This document shows, in pieces, positions 63,503-64,000 of a stretch of 64,000 bases of DNA. Origin of the DNA: Mesostigma viride (Eukaryota > Streptophyta > Mesostigmatophyceae > Mesostigmatales > Mesostigmataceae); the NCBI GenBank assembly GCA_009746045.1, contig RPFO01000026.1, forward strand, positions 2,916,676-2,980,675, in the 5' to 3' direction. The position numbers and the translations under genes are program-made. The notes under the pieces are model-generated. The model worked only from the letters and a program-made list of their open reading frames with translations, made no database searches and had not been told where the DNA came from. How positions within the stretch are numbered: the stretch's first letter is position 1; every line of letters begins with the position of its first letter.

Positions 63503-64000
63503 ATGGGCTGCGCGCAGCAGCACGCTACCCAGCCCGTCCCTGGCTTTGCTTCCCAGGCGGTGCGACAGCTGGTGGTCCATGTGCAGGAGACTTTTTCCCT
63601 CGACATCCGCTCGCTCGCCATCTGGCGCGTTTTTGTCGGCCTCCTTCTCTGCTACGAATGCTGGCTGTGGAGCGATGGCCTGGACCTGCTCTTCCAGACG
63701 AGCGGTCACGGGGCGCCCATCGCGCCCACGGATGTCCTCGACCCTGGCATTGTTCCTGGGCTTGCTGGCATGGCCAACGCCACGGGAGGGCCCGCCGACG
63801 ATCATCGTGCTGAGGCCCTATTCCACGCGGTTGTCTTTTACCGCGGCCCTTACTGGCTCCAGGCAATGCTCCTTCTCCTCCAGTTTCTGGCGGCCGCGTG
63901 CCTCGCGCTCGGCCTGCACACTCGGTCCTCCGCCATGGTCTCCTTTGCCCTATTCTGGGCCAAGACGGGGCGCACCTCCTTATGTGCCTCCGACCGCGTC
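63503..64000 (+). CDS. HTTM-family membrane protein, 5' part (runs off the window)
   Basis: 166 codons from ATG 63503 with no stop before the end. The N-terminal third reads FSLDIRSLAIWRVFVGLLLC, the characteristic start of the HTTM domain (D-R-L-A-x-x-R-x-x-x-G). A second membrane pair comes later (YWLQAMLLLLQFLAAACLAL, then LGLHTRSSAMVSFAL). HTTM proteins are multi-pass membrane proteins related to vitamin K-dependent gamma-carboxylase. The end and any introns are outside the window. It is probably the only ordinary host gene here; the assignment is from motif memory. Confidence 0.6.
   Translation, partial: MGCAQQHATQPVPGFASQAVRQLVVHVQETFSLDIRSLAIWRVFVGLLLCYECWLWSDGLDLLFQTSGHGAPIAPTDVLDPGIVPGLAGMANATGGPADDHRAEALFHAVVFYRGPYWLQAMLLLLQFLAAACLALGLHTRSSAMVSFALFWAKTGRTSLCASDRV

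Overview
The window looks like nuclear DNA of a eukaryotic, probably algal or protist, genome that carries part of an integrated large DNA virus next to a dense, deeply nested transposon region. The host cannot be named from the sequence. The eukaryotic assignment rests on LINE, LTR, Mutator-like and TTAA-type transposons with intact target-site duplications (TSDs), an intron-like acceptor inside a transposase gene, and a host-like membrane-protein gene running off the right end.

Region 1 (1-about 32.2 kb) is virus-like. It is GC-rich, with short gaps, no visible introns, and genes on both strands in divergent and convergent pairs. Recognisable contents are a membrane virion-type protein, several fibre/adhesin genes (shaft repeats, Fn3/Ig-like modules, LamG-like tips), a tandem double-SET protein, small Cys/His proteins, a protein with a giant-virus 'LLPGR' motif, a two-cluster zinc protein, a KilA-N gene plus a broken KilA-N copy, and a tandem pair of acidic/basic repeat proteins. 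No capsid, packaging ATPase or polymerase gene is in the window, so the virus family stays open. Many of these genes break reading frame, often at runs of C or G.

A 6.2-kb DNA transposon with a TA duplication (11,772-18,014) sits inside one fibre gene. Removing it with one TA leaves the two halves in frame. The viral DNA was therefore present in a genome where such an element was active, which argues for endogenisation rather than contamination.

Region 2 (32.2-42.4 kb) holds an unannotated stretch, an LTR-type retroelement fragment (gag, integrase, protease), an ORF of unknown function split by a LINE with a 13-bp duplication, and LTR-like debris.

Region 3 (42,442-62,443) is one Mutator-like element with 182-bp inverted repeats and a 9-bp duplication. 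An LTR retrotransposon (47,970-60,420) sits inside it. Inside that element's right LTR is a TTAA-type DNA transposon (53,436-60,194), inside that a 5'-truncated LINE (54,979-59,980), and inside that a second LINE (57,559-59,877). Each boundary has its own duplication, so insertion order can be read directly. Both LTR-type elements place the protease after the integrase, which is not the usual order.

Region 4 (62.4-64.0 kb) contains a short inverted-repeat element and the 5' part of an HTTM-family membrane-protein gene.
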